A stretch of 64,000 bases of DNA from Enterococcus sulfureus ATCC 49903 (GTDB lineage: Bacteria; Bacillota; Bacilli; Lactobacillales; Enterococcaceae): the NCBI RefSeq assembly GCF_000407605.1, contig NZ_ASWO01000007.1:185888-249887 (forward strand), read 5' to 3'. This document shows, in pieces, positions 55,767 to 64,000 of this stretch. The position numbers were made by a program, and so were the translations under genes. Positions within the stretch are counted from its first letter, which is position 1; every line of letters begins with the position of its first letter. The notes under the pieces were generated by a model, which worked only from the letters and a program-made list of their open reading frames with translations, was not told where the DNA came from and made no database searches.

Positions 55767-55785
55767 AGATAAAGATGCTCTTCAC

Positions 55786-55817
55786 AAGGAATTTCTTAAA
55801 GAAATTCCTTTTTTTTC
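55786..55817 (+). terminator. Rho-independent terminator
   Basis: Perfect 10-bp stem AAGGAATTTC/GAAATTCCTT followed by eight T residues. Confidence 0.92.
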
Positions 55818-55881
55818 ATTGACTTTTCAGCAAAAATTGACTATCATACCTAATGATGAAGAACTAAATAAGAATTACCTT

Positions 55882-56055
55882 CAACATTGAGGTAGAGGTC
55901 GCGTGAGTCATTAATCCTGTCGAGTGGAGCAACACAAAGAAGCAGGCCTAGGGAGTCACGCCGAAATCAAAAGAGAGTTGCTTCTTTTTTTTGATTGGGG
56001 CGCAAATCAATAATTTGCGAACTGTCTTAGCATTTGCTAAGTTGCGCTATGTTTT
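55882..56055 (+). promoter_or_regulatory. Lysine riboswitch (L box)
   Basis: The conserved lysine-aptamer segments occur in order: GAGGTAGAGGTCGCG, GGGAGTCACGCCGAAAT, TTTGATTGGGGCGC and AACTGTCTTAGCATTTG ending TTGCGCTAT. AACAT at the 5' end pairs with ATGTT at the 3' end as helix P1. It is followed by a terminator, then by an amino acid ABC transporter operon, so lysine should switch transcription off. Recognised by eye against the Bacillus lysC switch. Confidence 0.88.
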
Positions 56056-56075
56056 GTGAGAGGTTTGTATCCAAT

Positions 56076-56114
56076 ACAGCCGCTTTCCAATCATGGGAAT
56101 GCGGCTGTTTTTTT
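56076..56114 (+). terminator. Terminator of the lysine riboswitch
   Basis: ACAGCCGC/GCGGCTGT stem with inner TCCC/GGGA pairing and a following T7 run, 53 bases before the regulated gene. Confidence 0.88.
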
Positions 56115-56167
56115 GTTGTCGGTAGTTCATTTGGTTGTTTACTAAAAGAAAGGATGCGTTACAACCT

Positions 56168-57745
56168 ATGAAAAAGAAAGTGTTTCTCCCATTAATTCTT
56201 GCCTTGTTTGCCATAATTGGTTTTATGCCGCAAGCACATGCAGATGATCAAACGTCATCTGATGAGTTTCGCGTTGGAATGGAAGCTGCCTATGCTCCAT
56301 TCAACTGGACGCAAACATCGCCTGGACCACATACTGTGGAATTATCCAAACAAAAATATGTCGGAGGGTATGATGTTTCGATCGCCCAAATCATCGCGGA
56401 TAAATTAGGTAAAAAATTGGTCGTTGTCCCAACACAATGGGATGGTTTAGTCCCTGCTTTACAATCGGGTAAAATCGATGCGATCATCGCCGGTATGTCT
56501 CCTACTGAAGAACGTCGTAAACAAATCGACTTTACCGATCCTTACTACGAATCACAATTTGTTGTGATCGTGCAAAAAGATGGAAAATATGGTAAAGCAA
56601 AAAGTTTATCTGATTTAGAAGGTGCAAAAATTACGGCACAATTAAATACATTACACTACGATTTGATCGATCAAATTCCAGGTGTTAAAAAACAGCAAGC
56701 ACAAAAAGACTTTTCAGCTATGCGTGTGGCGCTAGCCTCAGGTGTTATCGATGGCTATGTGAGTGAACGTCCTGAAGGTATTACTGCTACGAATGTCAAT
56801 AAAAAATTGACCATGTTAGAGTTTCCAGAAGGCCAAGGATTTAAAGCCGCAGCTGAAGATGTTCAAACTGCAATCGGACTACGTAAAGGCGATCCAGATG
56901 CTGCGAAAATCAACGAGATCTTAAGTACGATTTCTAGTGAAGAACGTACGAAATTAATGGATCAAGCGGTAAAAGAACAACCTACTGCTACTGAAGATGA
57001 GCAAACTGGATTAATTGGGACCTTTAAACAAATTATCCAACAGTATTGGAAATTATTCTTAAGTGGTGCCGCGTTAACTTTATTCATCGCCATCTTTTCA
57101 ACCATTGCAGGTACGATTATTGGATTACTCGTTGGAGTATTCCGTACCTTACCTGATTCTGAAAATCCAGTTGCACGTTTCTTCCAAAAAGTATTCAATT
57201 GGTTCTTGTCCATCTATATTGAAGTTTTCCGTGGTACACCGATGATGGTACAAGCTATGGTCATCTTTTACGGATTAGCTCTTGCGTTCCAAATCGATTT
57301 GAATCGTACAGTCGCAGCGCTTTTAATCGTATCTGTGAATACTGGAGCGTATATGTCTGAAATCGTTCGTGGTGGGATTTTTGCTGTGGATAAAGGACAG
57401 TTTGAAGCCGCTCAAGCAATCGGGATGAATCATCGTCAAACAATGATGAAAGTCGTGTTGCCTCAAGTTTTGCGTAACATTTTACCTGCGATTGGAAACG
57501 AAACAGTAATCAACATCAAAGATACGGCTGTATTAAGTGTTATCAGTGTAACCGATCTATTCTTTGCTGGATCCGTTGCTTCTGGAACAAACTTACAGTT
57601 CTTCCCAACCTTTACGATTATCGGGATCATCTACTTGATCATGACGATTACAGCGACAAAACTATTACGCTTGTTTGAAAAACGCATTGACGGTCCAGAT
57701 TCTTATATTAAAATGGATGATGTATTAGAAGGACAAGAAAAGTAA
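56168..57745 (+). CDS. Amino acid ABC transporter, fused substrate-binding and permease protein (probable lysine)
   Basis: A 525-residue fusion. Residues 1-26 are a signal peptide ([20 protein letters not shown]), about 30-260 a family 3 solute-binding domain ([52 protein letters not shown]), and about 290-505 a polar amino acid permease with the motif [13 protein letters not shown] and the [14 protein letters not shown] loop. Fusion tethers the receptor to the membrane. The lysine riboswitch upstream makes lysine the likely substrate. The ATG at 56168 is the signal-peptide start; AAAGGA lies 13 bases upstream. Confidence 0.92.
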   Translation: MKKKVFLPLILALFAIIGFMPQAHADDQTSSDEFRVGMEAAYAPFNWTQTSPGPHTVELSKQKYVGGYDVSIAQIIADKLGKKLVVVPTQWDGLVPALQSGKIDAIIAGMSPTEERRKQIDFTDPYYESQFVVIVQKDGKYGKAKSLSDLEGAKITAQLNTLHYDLIDQIPGVKKQQAQKDFSAMRVALASGVIDGYVSERPEGITATNVNKKLTMLEFPEGQGFKAAAEDVQTAIGLRKGDPDAAKINEILSTISSEERTKLMDQAVKEQPTATEDEQTGLIGTFKQIIQQYWKLFLSGAALTLFIAIFSTIAGTIIGLLVGVFRTLPDSENPVARFFQKVFNWFLSIYIEVFRGTPMMVQAMVIFYGLALAFQIDLNRTVAALLIVSVNTGAYMSEIVRGGIFAVDKGQFEAAQAIGMNHRQTMMKVVLPQVLRNILPAIGNETVINIKDTAVLSVISVTDLFFAGSVASGTNLQFFPTFTIIGIIYLIMTITATKLLRLFEKRIDGPDSYIKMDDVLEGQEK

Positions 57746-57755
57746 GGAGCTTACT

Positions 57756-58490
57756 ATGACAGCAATTATTGAAATCAATCACTTAAAGAAAAATTTTGGT
57801 GAGAATGAAGTCTTAAAAGATATCAACGTCTCTGTTGAAAAAGGCGAAGTGTTAACGATTATCGGATCTTCTGGTTCTGGTAAATCGACTTTACTACGTT
57901 GTATCAATCTATTAGAAAAACCAACGAGTGGTGAAATCGTCTATCAAGGCGAAAATGTTCTACAAAAAGGCTATAACTTACCAAAATATCGTACTCATTT
58001 AGGGATGGTTTTCCAATCGTTTAATCTATTTAACAACATGGATGTACTCGAAAACTGTATGAGTGGACAGATCACGGTCTTAAAACGTTCTCGTGAAGAA
58101 GCGAAAAAAATAGCCTTTGAGAATCTTGAAAAAGTTGGGATGAGTCGATTTGTTTCAGCAAAACCAGCACAATTATCTGGTGGACAAAAACAACGGGTCG
58201 CTATTGCACGTTCCCTTTCAATGAATCCTGATGTGATGCTTTTTGATGAACCCACTTCAGCACTTGATCCAGAAATGGTTGGCGAAGTGTTAAAAACGAT
58301 GAAAGATCTTGCTCAAACCGGGTTAACGATGGTCATTGTAACACATGAGATGCAATTTGCACGTGACGTGTCAGATCGCGTAATTTTCATGGACAAAGGG
58401 GTGATTGCTGAAGAAGGCACACCTGAAGACTTGTTTGTCAATCCAAAAGAAGACCGCACAAAAGCATTTCTATCTCGAGTATTGTCGTAA
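57756..58490 (+). CDS. Amino acid ABC transporter ATP-binding protein
   Basis: A 244-residue ATPase of the polar amino acid uptake class, with Walker [10 protein letters not shown], signature LSGGQKQRV and Walker [15 protein letters not shown]. It begins ten bases after the permease fusion and shares its lysine-controlled transcript. It completes the importer. A terminator follows. Confidence 0.94.
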   Translation: MTAIIEINHLKKNFGENEVLKDINVSVEKGEVLTIIGSSGSGKSTLLRCINLLEKPTSGEIVYQGENVLQKGYNLPKYRTHLGMVFQSFNLFNNMDVLENCMSGQITVLKRSREEAKKIAFENLEKVGMSRFVSAKPAQLSGGQKQRVAIARSLSMNPDVMLFDEPTSALDPEMVGEVLKTMKDLAQTGLTMVIVTHEMQFARDVSDRVIFMDKGVIAEEGTPEDLFVNPKEDRTKAFLSRVLS

Positions 58491-58496
58491 AATTTT

Positions 58497-58535
58497 CCAC
58501 TCTCCCAATTTTAATGATTTTGGGGAGTGGTTTTT
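58497..58535 (+). terminator. Terminator of the lysine transporter operon
   Basis: CCACTCTCCCAA pairs with TTGGGGAGTGG (one bulge), followed by TTTTT. Confidence 0.85.
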
Positions 58536-58622
58536 GTTTATTTTAATGGATTTCTGAAATTTATCTTGCATCACATTAGTTCTTTTGTTATTTTTACATT
58601 AGACTTTTTTAAGGAGAATATC

Positions 58623-59969
58623 ATGAAAAAACAACTATCTATGAAAGAGTACCTCTTTTTAGGTTCACTCTTATTCGGCATGTTCTTTGGTGCTGGAAAT
58701 CTAATCTTTCCAGTTCATATGGGACAAGAAGCCGGAGCAAATGTATTTTTAGCAAACTTAGGATTTTTAGTAACCGGGATCGGGCTTCCTTTTTTAGGAA
58801 TTATTGCGATTGGACTATCCAAAACAAGTGGCTTATTTGAAGTAGCCATGCGTGTGAACCGTTGGTATGCGTACGTATTCACGATCTTACTTTATCTTGT
58901 CATTGGACCATTCTTCGCCCTTCCTCGCTTAGCTACCACCTCATTTGAGATTGGGATCGCACCTTTTTTATCCGATTCGATGCAAACACCGATTCTAGCT
59001 ATTTTTAGTATTGCTTTCTTTTTACTTGCTTGGTTTTTTTCAAGAAAACCTTCGAATCTATTGGAATATATTGGAAAATTTTTAAATCCGATTTTCTTGA
59101 TTTTACTCGCGATTTTACTAATTGTGGCATTTATTCATCCACTTGGACACGTATCCAGTGCAGCTGTTGCGCCTACTTACCAAAGCGCTCCATTTTTAAC
59201 TGGGTTCACACAAGGTTACAATACTTTGGATGCACTAGCCGCATTAGCTTTTGGAATTATCGTAGTGACTACAATCAAACAACGTGGTATCACCAAACCA
59301 CAACAAATTGCTACTGATACCATCAAAGCAGGATCAATCAGCATTATTTTAATGGGAATCATTTATACTTTATTAGCTTATCTAGGTACCATGAGTGTTG
59401 GGAAATTTGCTGTTAGTGAAAATGGAGGCATCGCACTCGCACAATTAGCGAATTATTATTTAGGAACATTTGGTGCGATTATTTTAGCATTGATCGTCAT
59501 CGTGGCTTGTTTGAAAACAGCAGTCGGTCTAATCTCTGCGTTCTCAGAAACCTTCGTTGAATTATTCCCTTCACGATCGTACTTATTCTTTGCGACGATC
59601 GTTAGTCTTTTACCTTGTCTATTTGCAAACGTTGGCCTAACAAATATCATTACGTATTCGACACCTGTCTTATTCTTTATTTATCCTTTAGCGATTATTT
59701 TGATTTTATTAACGATCATCGATTATTTTATTCCACTATCTAGTAAGGTGTATCAAATGACGACCTACTTTACCTTGATTGCTGCCTTTTTTGATGGATT
59801 GAATGTCACACCAGATTTTATTAAAAAAAGTACGTTTGGTCACAGCCTGATTGGTTTTGCTGAATCCTACTTACCATTCTTCACTTTTGGAATGGGATGG
59901 ATCGCTCCTTCAATTGTTGGACTGGTCATTGGCTTGATTTGGCATCAAACGACAAAAACAAAACATTAA
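58623..59969 (+). CDS. brnQ: Branched-chain amino acid transporter BrnQ (LIVCS family)
   Basis: A 448-residue cation-coupled carrier for leucine, isoleucine and valine with 12 predicted helices. The N-terminal [19 protein letters not shown] is the family signature. The start at 58623 has AAGGAG six bases upstream; the in-frame extension to 58527 crosses a region without a site. It is a separate unit with its own terminator. Confidence 0.94.
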   Translation: MKKQLSMKEYLFLGSLLFGMFFGAGNLIFPVHMGQEAGANVFLANLGFLVTGIGLPFLGIIAIGLSKTSGLFEVAMRVNRWYAYVFTILLYLVIGPFFALPRLATTSFEIGIAPFLSDSMQTPILAIFSIAFFLLAWFFSRKPSNLLEYIGKFLNPIFLILLAILLIVAFIHPLGHVSSAAVAPTYQSAPFLTGFTQGYNTLDALAALAFGIIVVTTIKQRGITKPQQIATDTIKAGSISIILMGIIYTLLAYLGTMSVGKFAVSENGGIALAQLANYYLGTFGAIILALIVIVACLKTAVGLISAFSETFVELFPSRSYLFFATIVSLLPCLFANVGLTNIITYSTPVLFFIYPLAIILILLTIIDYFIPLSSKVYQMTTYFTLIAAFFDGLNVTPDFIKKSTFGHSLIGFAESYLPFFTFGMGWIAPSIVGLVIGLIWHQTTKTKH

Positions 59970-60009
59970 AAAAACTGACTTGTAGCACATCGCTACAAGT
60001 CAGTTTTTT
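59970..60009 (+). terminator. Terminator of brnQ
   Basis: Perfect 16-bp stem (59971-59986 with 59992-60007) followed by T residues. Confidence 0.92.
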
Positions 60010-60115
60010 AATTACTTATCAAGTAATTTATCACAAAAAATTCATATTTTCTGGTTATAGTGTACTCATACCAATCAAACAACCCTAACTAACATTTTTT
60101 CATTTCTTACTCCCG

Positions 60116-60142
60116 CCTGCTAGAATTCTAGCAGGTTTTTTT
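60116..60142 (+). terminator. Second plus-strand terminator without an obvious gene
   Basis: Perfect stem CCTGCTAGAA/TTCTAGCAGG followed by seven T residues on the plus strand. It lies 110 bases after the brnQ terminator and touches the stop of the convergent gene. It may be a backup for brnQ, or end a short RNA. Confidence 0.65.
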
Positions 60143-60512
60143 AGGCCTCGTGCGCAGGCTTATTTGGTGGCGTGAGCGGTAATTGACTCATTTTAACGAT
60201 TGAAGCTACTTCAATCATCCGTAATTGTTTCTTTGCAGTAGCCGATTTGACGATAATATGTGAACCATCTACCGTTTTATTCGCAATAAAACCGGAAATC
60301 GTCTCAAATTGAGTCGCTTTTTTCGTCTCGATATGCAAAACAACTAAGACCGATTGTGTTGCAGCAAGTTGCAGACGTTGTTTCAGTTCTTCTTGTTGAA
60401 TTCTAGCAAGCACTTCATCTTCTTCGTCAGTCAAAAAACGGTTTACAAGGATTTTTGAAGAAAATGATAAGAGTTGCCCCATTTTAGTTGGTAATCTATG
60501 TTCTTTCTTCAC
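60141..60512 (-). CDS. Hypothetical protein at the end of the ruv cluster
   Basis: A 123-residue soluble protein starting with GTG at 60512 behind AAAGGAGG. The first half is charged and helical; the second half reads VLVVLHIETKKATQFETISG and further strands, giving a small beta-rich domain loosely like the YolD family. It is the last gene of the ruvA-ruvB-tetR-phosphatase cluster. No function can be assigned. Confidence 0.7.
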   Translation of the reverse strand: MKKEHRLPTKMGQLLSFSSKILVNRFLTDEEDEVLARIQQEELKQRLQLAATQSVLVVLHIETKKATQFETISGFIANKTVDGSHIIVKSATAKKQLRMIEVASIVKMSQLPLTPPNKPAHEA

Positions 60513-60526
60513 CGTTTTTCCCTCCT

Positions 60527-60979
60527 TTATATGAGTGATTGTTCAAATTTAGCTAACCAGTAAGGTATTGCTTTCTTAATCAACGTTTCTGTTTCTAAAA
60601 AATCACCCGTATACCATGGATCAGGAACGTCTTGATCTTCAAATCCTTCTAAAAATAGATGGATTTTAGGCTGGCAATACCGTGGTGCTTTTTTCTTTAG
60701 ATCGGCTATATTTTGATGGTCCATTCCAATAATCCAATCATACTGTTCAAAATCAGCTCGCATGATTTGTCTCGATTGCATCCCTTCACTTGAGATTTCA
60801 TTAGCCCTTAAAACGGCCTGTGTCCCCTCATGAGGTGGATTTCCTGCCTCCCATGAACTTGTAGCTGCAGAATCGATTTCAATGGGTAAATCACGTTCTA
60901 AGACCGCTTTTTTCAACAGTCCTTCTGCCATTGGCGAACGACAAATATTTCCTAAACAAACAACTAAACAACGTTTCAT
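60527..60979 (-). CDS. Low-molecular-weight protein-tyrosine-phosphatase
   Basis: A 150-residue phosphatase with the P-loop CLGNICRS (Cys8, Arg14) at the N-terminus and the general-acid aspartate in DVPDPWYTG. Such enzymes remove phosphate from tyrosine residues of regulatory or exopolysaccharide proteins. It lies five bases after the TetR gene. Targets unknown. Confidence 0.93.
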   Translation of the reverse strand: MKRCLVVCLGNICRSPMAEGLLKKAVLERDLPIEIDSAATSSWEAGNPPHEGTQAVLRANEISSEGMQSRQIMRADFEQYDWIIGMDHQNIADLKKKAPRYCQPKIHLFLEGFEDQDVPDPWYTGDFLETETLIKKAIPYWLAKFEQSLI

Positions 60980-60983
60980 TTTC

Positions 60984-61550
60984 TCACTCCTTCATTTGTT
61001 GATACAATCGGAAACAAAAAAATTCTACATCTTTCGCTAACTGAAATAACTGACCTGCAATTTCTAAAGGTGTTTCTTGATACTCTGTACGGATCCAATT
61101 TTCCAAAATACCACAACAGCCATAAGAAAAAAAGCGGCTATAAAATTGGATATCTTTTTCAGATAGTTCTCCTTCAACATCGACTTGATGAAACAATCGT
61201 GAGAAATGTTGTTCAACTAATGTGAATACATCTGCGATAAAAATATCTCGAGCTTCTTCGATAATGGTTGTATAAAATGTAGCATGTCGCTTCAAAGCTT
61301 GCAACATTTTGAGCGCTTGCTCTTCCCAATTATCGATATGTAATCCTTCTTGGTGAAGATAAATCAATGCATCTTGATCGTAAACATAGCGTAAAACACT
61401 TTGTTTGTCTTTAAAATGATAATAAAACGTTTGACGATTGATTTGAGCAAGTTGCGCGACTTGTTGAATACTAACTTGTCGATAGCCTACTTGCTCACAG
61501 GCAATAATAAAACTTTCTTTGATTTTTTGTTTTGTTGCACTCGCTCGCAT
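60984..61550 (-). CDS. TetR family transcriptional regulator
   Basis: A 188-residue protein with a TetR helix-turn-helix (SIQQVAQLAQINRQTFYYHF) and a C-terminal domain of the type seen in DhaS-like regulators (TetR_C_8). It starts 11 bases after ruvB behind AAGGAG and is part of the ruv transcript. No palindromic operator was seen before ruvA, so its targets are probably elsewhere. Confidence 0.9.
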   Translation of the reverse strand: MRASATKQKIKESFIIACEQVGYRQVSIQQVAQLAQINRQTFYYHFKDKQSVLRYVYDQDALIYLHQEGLHIDNWEEQALKMLQALKRHATFYTTIIEEARDIFIADVFTLVEQHFSRLFHQVDVEGELSEKDIQFYSRFFSYGCCGILENWIRTEYQETPLEIAGQLFQLAKDVEFFCFRLYQQMKE

Positions 61551-61561
61551 AAGCGTACTCC

Positions 61562-62560
61562 TTACTGTTCTGGATAGGGATATCCAAAGTGTTCATAAGC
61601 AAAAGCTGTAACGACTCTTCCTCTAGCCGTTCGTTTTAAAAAGCCACGTTGGATCAAATAAGGCTCATACATATCTTCAACAGTTTCTGTCTCTTCCCCT
61701 ATATTGACTGCGATAGTACTCAATCCAACGGGACCACCTTGATAACTCTCAATCATAGAACGCAACAACTTCTGATCGATATAGTCTAATCCTGCATGAT
61801 CGACTTGTAGCAACGTTAAAGCTTGATCTGCTATTTCTTTTGTAATCATACCATCCGATTGGACTTGTGCAAAATCGCGTACTCGTTTTAATAAGCGATT
61901 GGCGATTCTGGGGGTTCCTCTAGAACGCCTAGCTAACTCAATTGCTCCTTCTGCTAAAATATTTGTTTCAAAAATATCTGCTGATCGCAATACGATTTCC
62001 GTTAGTTCTTGTTCAGTGTAGTATTGCATATGACTAATAATTCCAAATCGATCTCTCAATGGTGCCGATAACATCCCTGCACGAGTCGTCGCGCCAATCA
62101 ACGTGAAAGGAGGGAGTGGAAAATGGACAGGATGCGCTGTAGGTCCTTGCCCAATCATAATATCAACAAAAAAGTCTTCCATAGCAGAATAAAGCATTTC
62201 TTCTGCTACTCGTGGCAAGCGGTGAATCTCATCGATAAATAAGACATCTCCAGGTTCTAACTCGTTCAACAATGCCACTAAGTCACCAGGTTTATCGATT
62301 GCTGGTCCACTTGCTGTACGTAATTGTACGCCCATCTCATTTGCAATGACAGCAGCCATTGTCGTTTTTCCCAATCCCGGAGGACCATACAATAAAACGT
62401 GATCTAATGCTTCTTCACGATTTTTCGCTGCTTTAATATAAATTTCTAATTCGTGTTTTACTTTTTCTTGTCCAATATACTGTGCTAGCCACTGAGGACG
62501 TAATGTTTTTTCGATAGTATTTTCTTCAGGAAGTGAGTCTCCAGAAACCATTCTTTCCAT
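61562..62560 (-). CDS. ruvB: Holliday junction branch migration ATPase RuvB
   Basis: A 332-residue AAA+ motor. Walker A GPPGLGKT is at 59-66, Walker [10 protein letters not shown] and sensor 1 IGATTRAG follow, and the C-terminal winged helix ends [12 protein letters not shown]. It works with RuvA in recombination. It lies 15 bases after ruvA. Confidence 0.97.
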   Translation of the reverse strand: MERMVSGDSLPEENTIEKTLRPQWLAQYIGQEKVKHELEIYIKAAKNREEALDHVLLYGPPGLGKTTMAAVIANEMGVQLRTASGPAIDKPGDLVALLNELEPGDVLFIDEIHRLPRVAEEMLYSAMEDFFVDIMIGQGPTAHPVHFPLPPFTLIGATTRAGMLSAPLRDRFGIISHMQYYTEQELTEIVLRSADIFETNILAEGAIELARRSRGTPRIANRLLKRVRDFAQVQSDGMITKEIADQALTLLQVDHAGLDYIDQKLLRSMIESYQGGPVGLSTIAVNIGEETETVEDMYEPYLIQRGFLKRTARGRVVTAFAYEHFGYPYPEQ

Positions 62561-62575
62561 ATTTTCCCTCCTCTC

Positions 62576-63178
62576 TTACTTTTTCATCAATAATTTCAAT
62601 GCTAGACGAAGATATTCATCCGTTGTGAGCATTCCTTGTTGCTTCAATTCTTTTTCGACTCGTTTGATCTCTTTATCTGAATAGCCCAATGCTTTTAAGG
62701 CAGCTAAAGCTTCAGATAATGCTAAGCTATCTGTTTCAAATAAGGGCATAGATAATTCTCCTTGCAACTCGCCAGACAGATTGCCAACTTTTCCCTTTAA
62801 ATCCAGAATCATTTGTTGAGCGGTTTTTTTACCTACTCCAGGAAACTTAGTTAAATACCCCACATCATCGTGTTCTACAGCAAAAATAAGCCCCTCATGG
62901 TCTTCATTGGCCATGATTGCTAAAGCACTCTTAGGCCCGATACCTGAGACACCTAATAATTTTAAAAATAATAATTTTTCTTCTAGTCGTGAAAATCCAT
63001 ATAATGTATGTGCATCCTCACGAATAGCTAAATATATGTATACCGTAATTTCTTGTTCCAATGATCCAGAATACCGATAGGGGTTCCCCATCGAAATTTG
63101 ATACCCAATTCCAGCATTTTCCAACACAATATAACCTGGGTGGATTGCCATCACTTTTCCTTTAATATATTCGTACAT
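62576..63178 (-). CDS. ruvA: Holliday junction DNA-binding protein RuvA
   Basis: A 200-residue protein with an N-terminal OB fold ([20 protein letters not shown]), two helix-hairpin-helix motifs ([16 protein letters not shown] and [13 protein letters not shown]) and a C-terminal RuvB-binding domain. It is the first gene of the ruv cluster. Confidence 0.97.
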   Translation of the reverse strand: MYEYIKGKVMAIHPGYIVLENAGIGYQISMGNPYRYSGSLEQEITVYIYLAIREDAHTLYGFSRLEEKLLFLKLLGVSGIGPKSALAIMANEDHEGLIFAVEHDDVGYLTKFPGVGKKTAQQMILDLKGKVGNLSGELQGELSMPLFETDSLALSEALAALKALGYSDKEIKRVEKELKQQGMLTTDEYLRLALKLLMKK

Positions 63179-63228
63179 AAACGTTCCTTTCTGTACATAT
63201 GTTCCCTTAATTGTATCATATTTAAAGT

Positions 63229-63262
63229 TAAAAAAAAAGAAATGACAAAGTCATCTCTTTTT
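63229..63262 (-). terminator. Terminator of msrB
   Basis: AAAGAGATGAC/GTCATTTCTTT stem (minus strand) followed by a T-run, right after the msrB stop. Confidence 0.88.
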
Positions 63263-63690
63263 TATTCAACTAAAGATTTATATTTGCCGTATCCTTTTTC
63301 GTCCATTTCAGCATAAGGGATAAACTTTAAAGCTGCAGAATTGATGCAGTAACGTAATCCTCCTAATTCTTGAGGTCCATCAGTAAAGACATGTCCCAGA
63401 TGAGAATCTGCTTCTTTACTTCTGACTTCTGTACGGATCATTCCAAATGTTCGATCTTTTTTTTCATCGATTTGTTCTTTTTCAATCGGTTTAGAAAATG
63501 CAGGCCATCCACATCCTGCATCGTATTTATCTGTGGAAGCAAATAAAGGTGTACCATCTACGATATCTACATATATTCCTTTTTCGTAAAAGTCATCGTA
63601 TTCTCCAGTAAACGGACGCTCTGTAGCATTTTCTTGTGTGACAGCATATTGAATATCAGTTAGTTTATGTTTCAATTCATCTTTGTTCAT
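63262..63690 (-). CDS. msrB: Peptide-methionine (R)-S-oxide reductase
   Basis: A 142-residue MsrB that repairs R-methionine sulfoxide. The catalytic cysteine is in GLRYCINS and the GCGWPAF and HLGHVF motifs are present. The zinc-binding CXXC pairs of some MsrB enzymes are absent, as in many lactic acid bacteria. It is followed by a terminator and lies downstream of the rRNA operon. Confidence 0.96.
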   Translation of the reverse strand: MNKDELKHKLTDIQYAVTQENATERPFTGEYDDFYEKGIYVDIVDGTPLFASTDKYDAGCGWPAFSKPIEKEQIDEKKDRTFGMIRTEVRSKEADSHLGHVFTDGPQELGGLRYCINSAALKFIPYAEMDEKGYGKYKSLVE

Positions 63691-63781
63691 AAAAAACGCT
63701 CCCCTCTATCTCTATACTAACATTCTACAGAGAAATACCAGAAAGTCCATTAGAACGGATTCAATTTAACAATTCGTTAAC

Positions 63782-63814
63782 TAAAAAAAGCAAGAGCCTC
63801 AGCTCTTGCTTTAC
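63782..63814 (-). terminator. Terminator of the rRNA operon
   Basis: AAGCAAGAGC pairs with GCTCTTGCTT on the minus strand, followed by seven T residues, just after the 5S gene. Confidence 0.92.
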
Positions 63815-63816
63815 TT

Positions 63817-63933
63817 GCATGGCGACGTCCTACTCTCACAAAGGGAAACCCTTCACTACAATCGGCGCTAAGAAGCTTAACTTCTGTGTTCGGCATGGGA
63901 ACAGGTGTGTCCTTCTCGCTATCGCCACCACAC
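63817..63933 (-). rRNA. rrf: 5S ribosomal RNA
   Basis: On the minus strand the sequence begins TGGTGGCGATAGCGAGAAGG and contains CCCATGCCGAACACAGAAGT and AGTAGGACGTCGCCA, the typical Firmicute 5S. It is close to the 5S of Enterococcus. Ends are set to within a few bases. Confidence 0.95.
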
Positions 63934-64000
63934 TATGGTGAGTTATTCACTCAAAACTGGATTGAAGTACTTCATCAAAACTCGTCGAGTTTTTTCATTT
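63934..64000 (-). other. 23S-5S rRNA spacer
   Basis: The last 67 bases lie upstream of 5S on the minus strand and should be the spacer to the 23S gene just beyond the window. No tRNA is seen in it. Confidence 0.7.

Overview
The window looks like the chromosome of a low-GC, Gram-positive lactic acid bacterium, most probably an Enterococcus or close relative. The evidence is the 5S rRNA sequence at the right edge, the comG-ytxK-ackA order, ruvAB followed by a tetR and a low-molecular-weight phosphatase gene, NiaR, QueT, CcpA-type cre sites, strong AAGGAGG ribosome-binding sites and an LPXTG adhesin. The species call is inference; no database was searched. No tRNA, CRISPR array or prophage was seen.

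Layout. 1-5.8 kb: end of an ABC ATPase gene, then a minus-strand sugar operon (two Gfo/Idh/MocA dehydrogenases, two xylose-isomerase-like TIM barrels, a ThuA-like protein) beside an AraC regulator. 5.9-10.5 kb: small membrane proteins, a DHA2 drug exporter, a GNAT acetyltransferase, a DUF554 protein. 10.5-18.1 kb: a thioester/CnaB adhesin, a TrkH-type K+ transporter, and a P2-type cation ATPase behind an attenuator-like leader. 18.2-25.3 kb: sbcCD, queT behind a preQ1-II-like leader, a DUF2829 (Tad2-like) gene overlapping an SDR gene, murQ. 25.4-32 kb: flavin oxidoreductase, YoaK-like protein, oxalate decarboxylase, histidine phosphatase, LysR, a secreted repeat protein. 32-38.8 kb: beta-glucoside utilisation (GH1, GntR, PTS), ackA, ytxK. 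38.9-44.2 kb: the comG operon. 44.2-52.3 kb: trmB, an aminoglycoside/choline-kinase-like gene, ecsAB, a heterodimeric ABC exporter with its TetR. 52.3-60.1 kb: def, dipeptidase, niaR, an acetyltransferase-chorismate mutase fusion, a lysine riboswitch with its ABC transporter, brnQ. 60.1-64 kb: ruvAB cluster, msrB, 5S rRNA.

The main discovery is in comG. comGE is split by a 1.7-kb element whose tnpB-proximal 5' part carries the P, Q, R and S core of a group I intron. This is the architecture of an IStron: a self-splicing intron fused to an IS605-type TnpB element. Joining the deduced exons restores a 92-residue ComGE frame, so the insertion may be silent at the RNA level. Other points of interest are an acetyltransferase fused to a chorismate mutase that keeps every catalytic residue; matching TetR operators in front of two separate drug exporters; an unassigned leader in front of the cation ATPase; and a flavin disulfide-reductase homologue without its redox cysteines.
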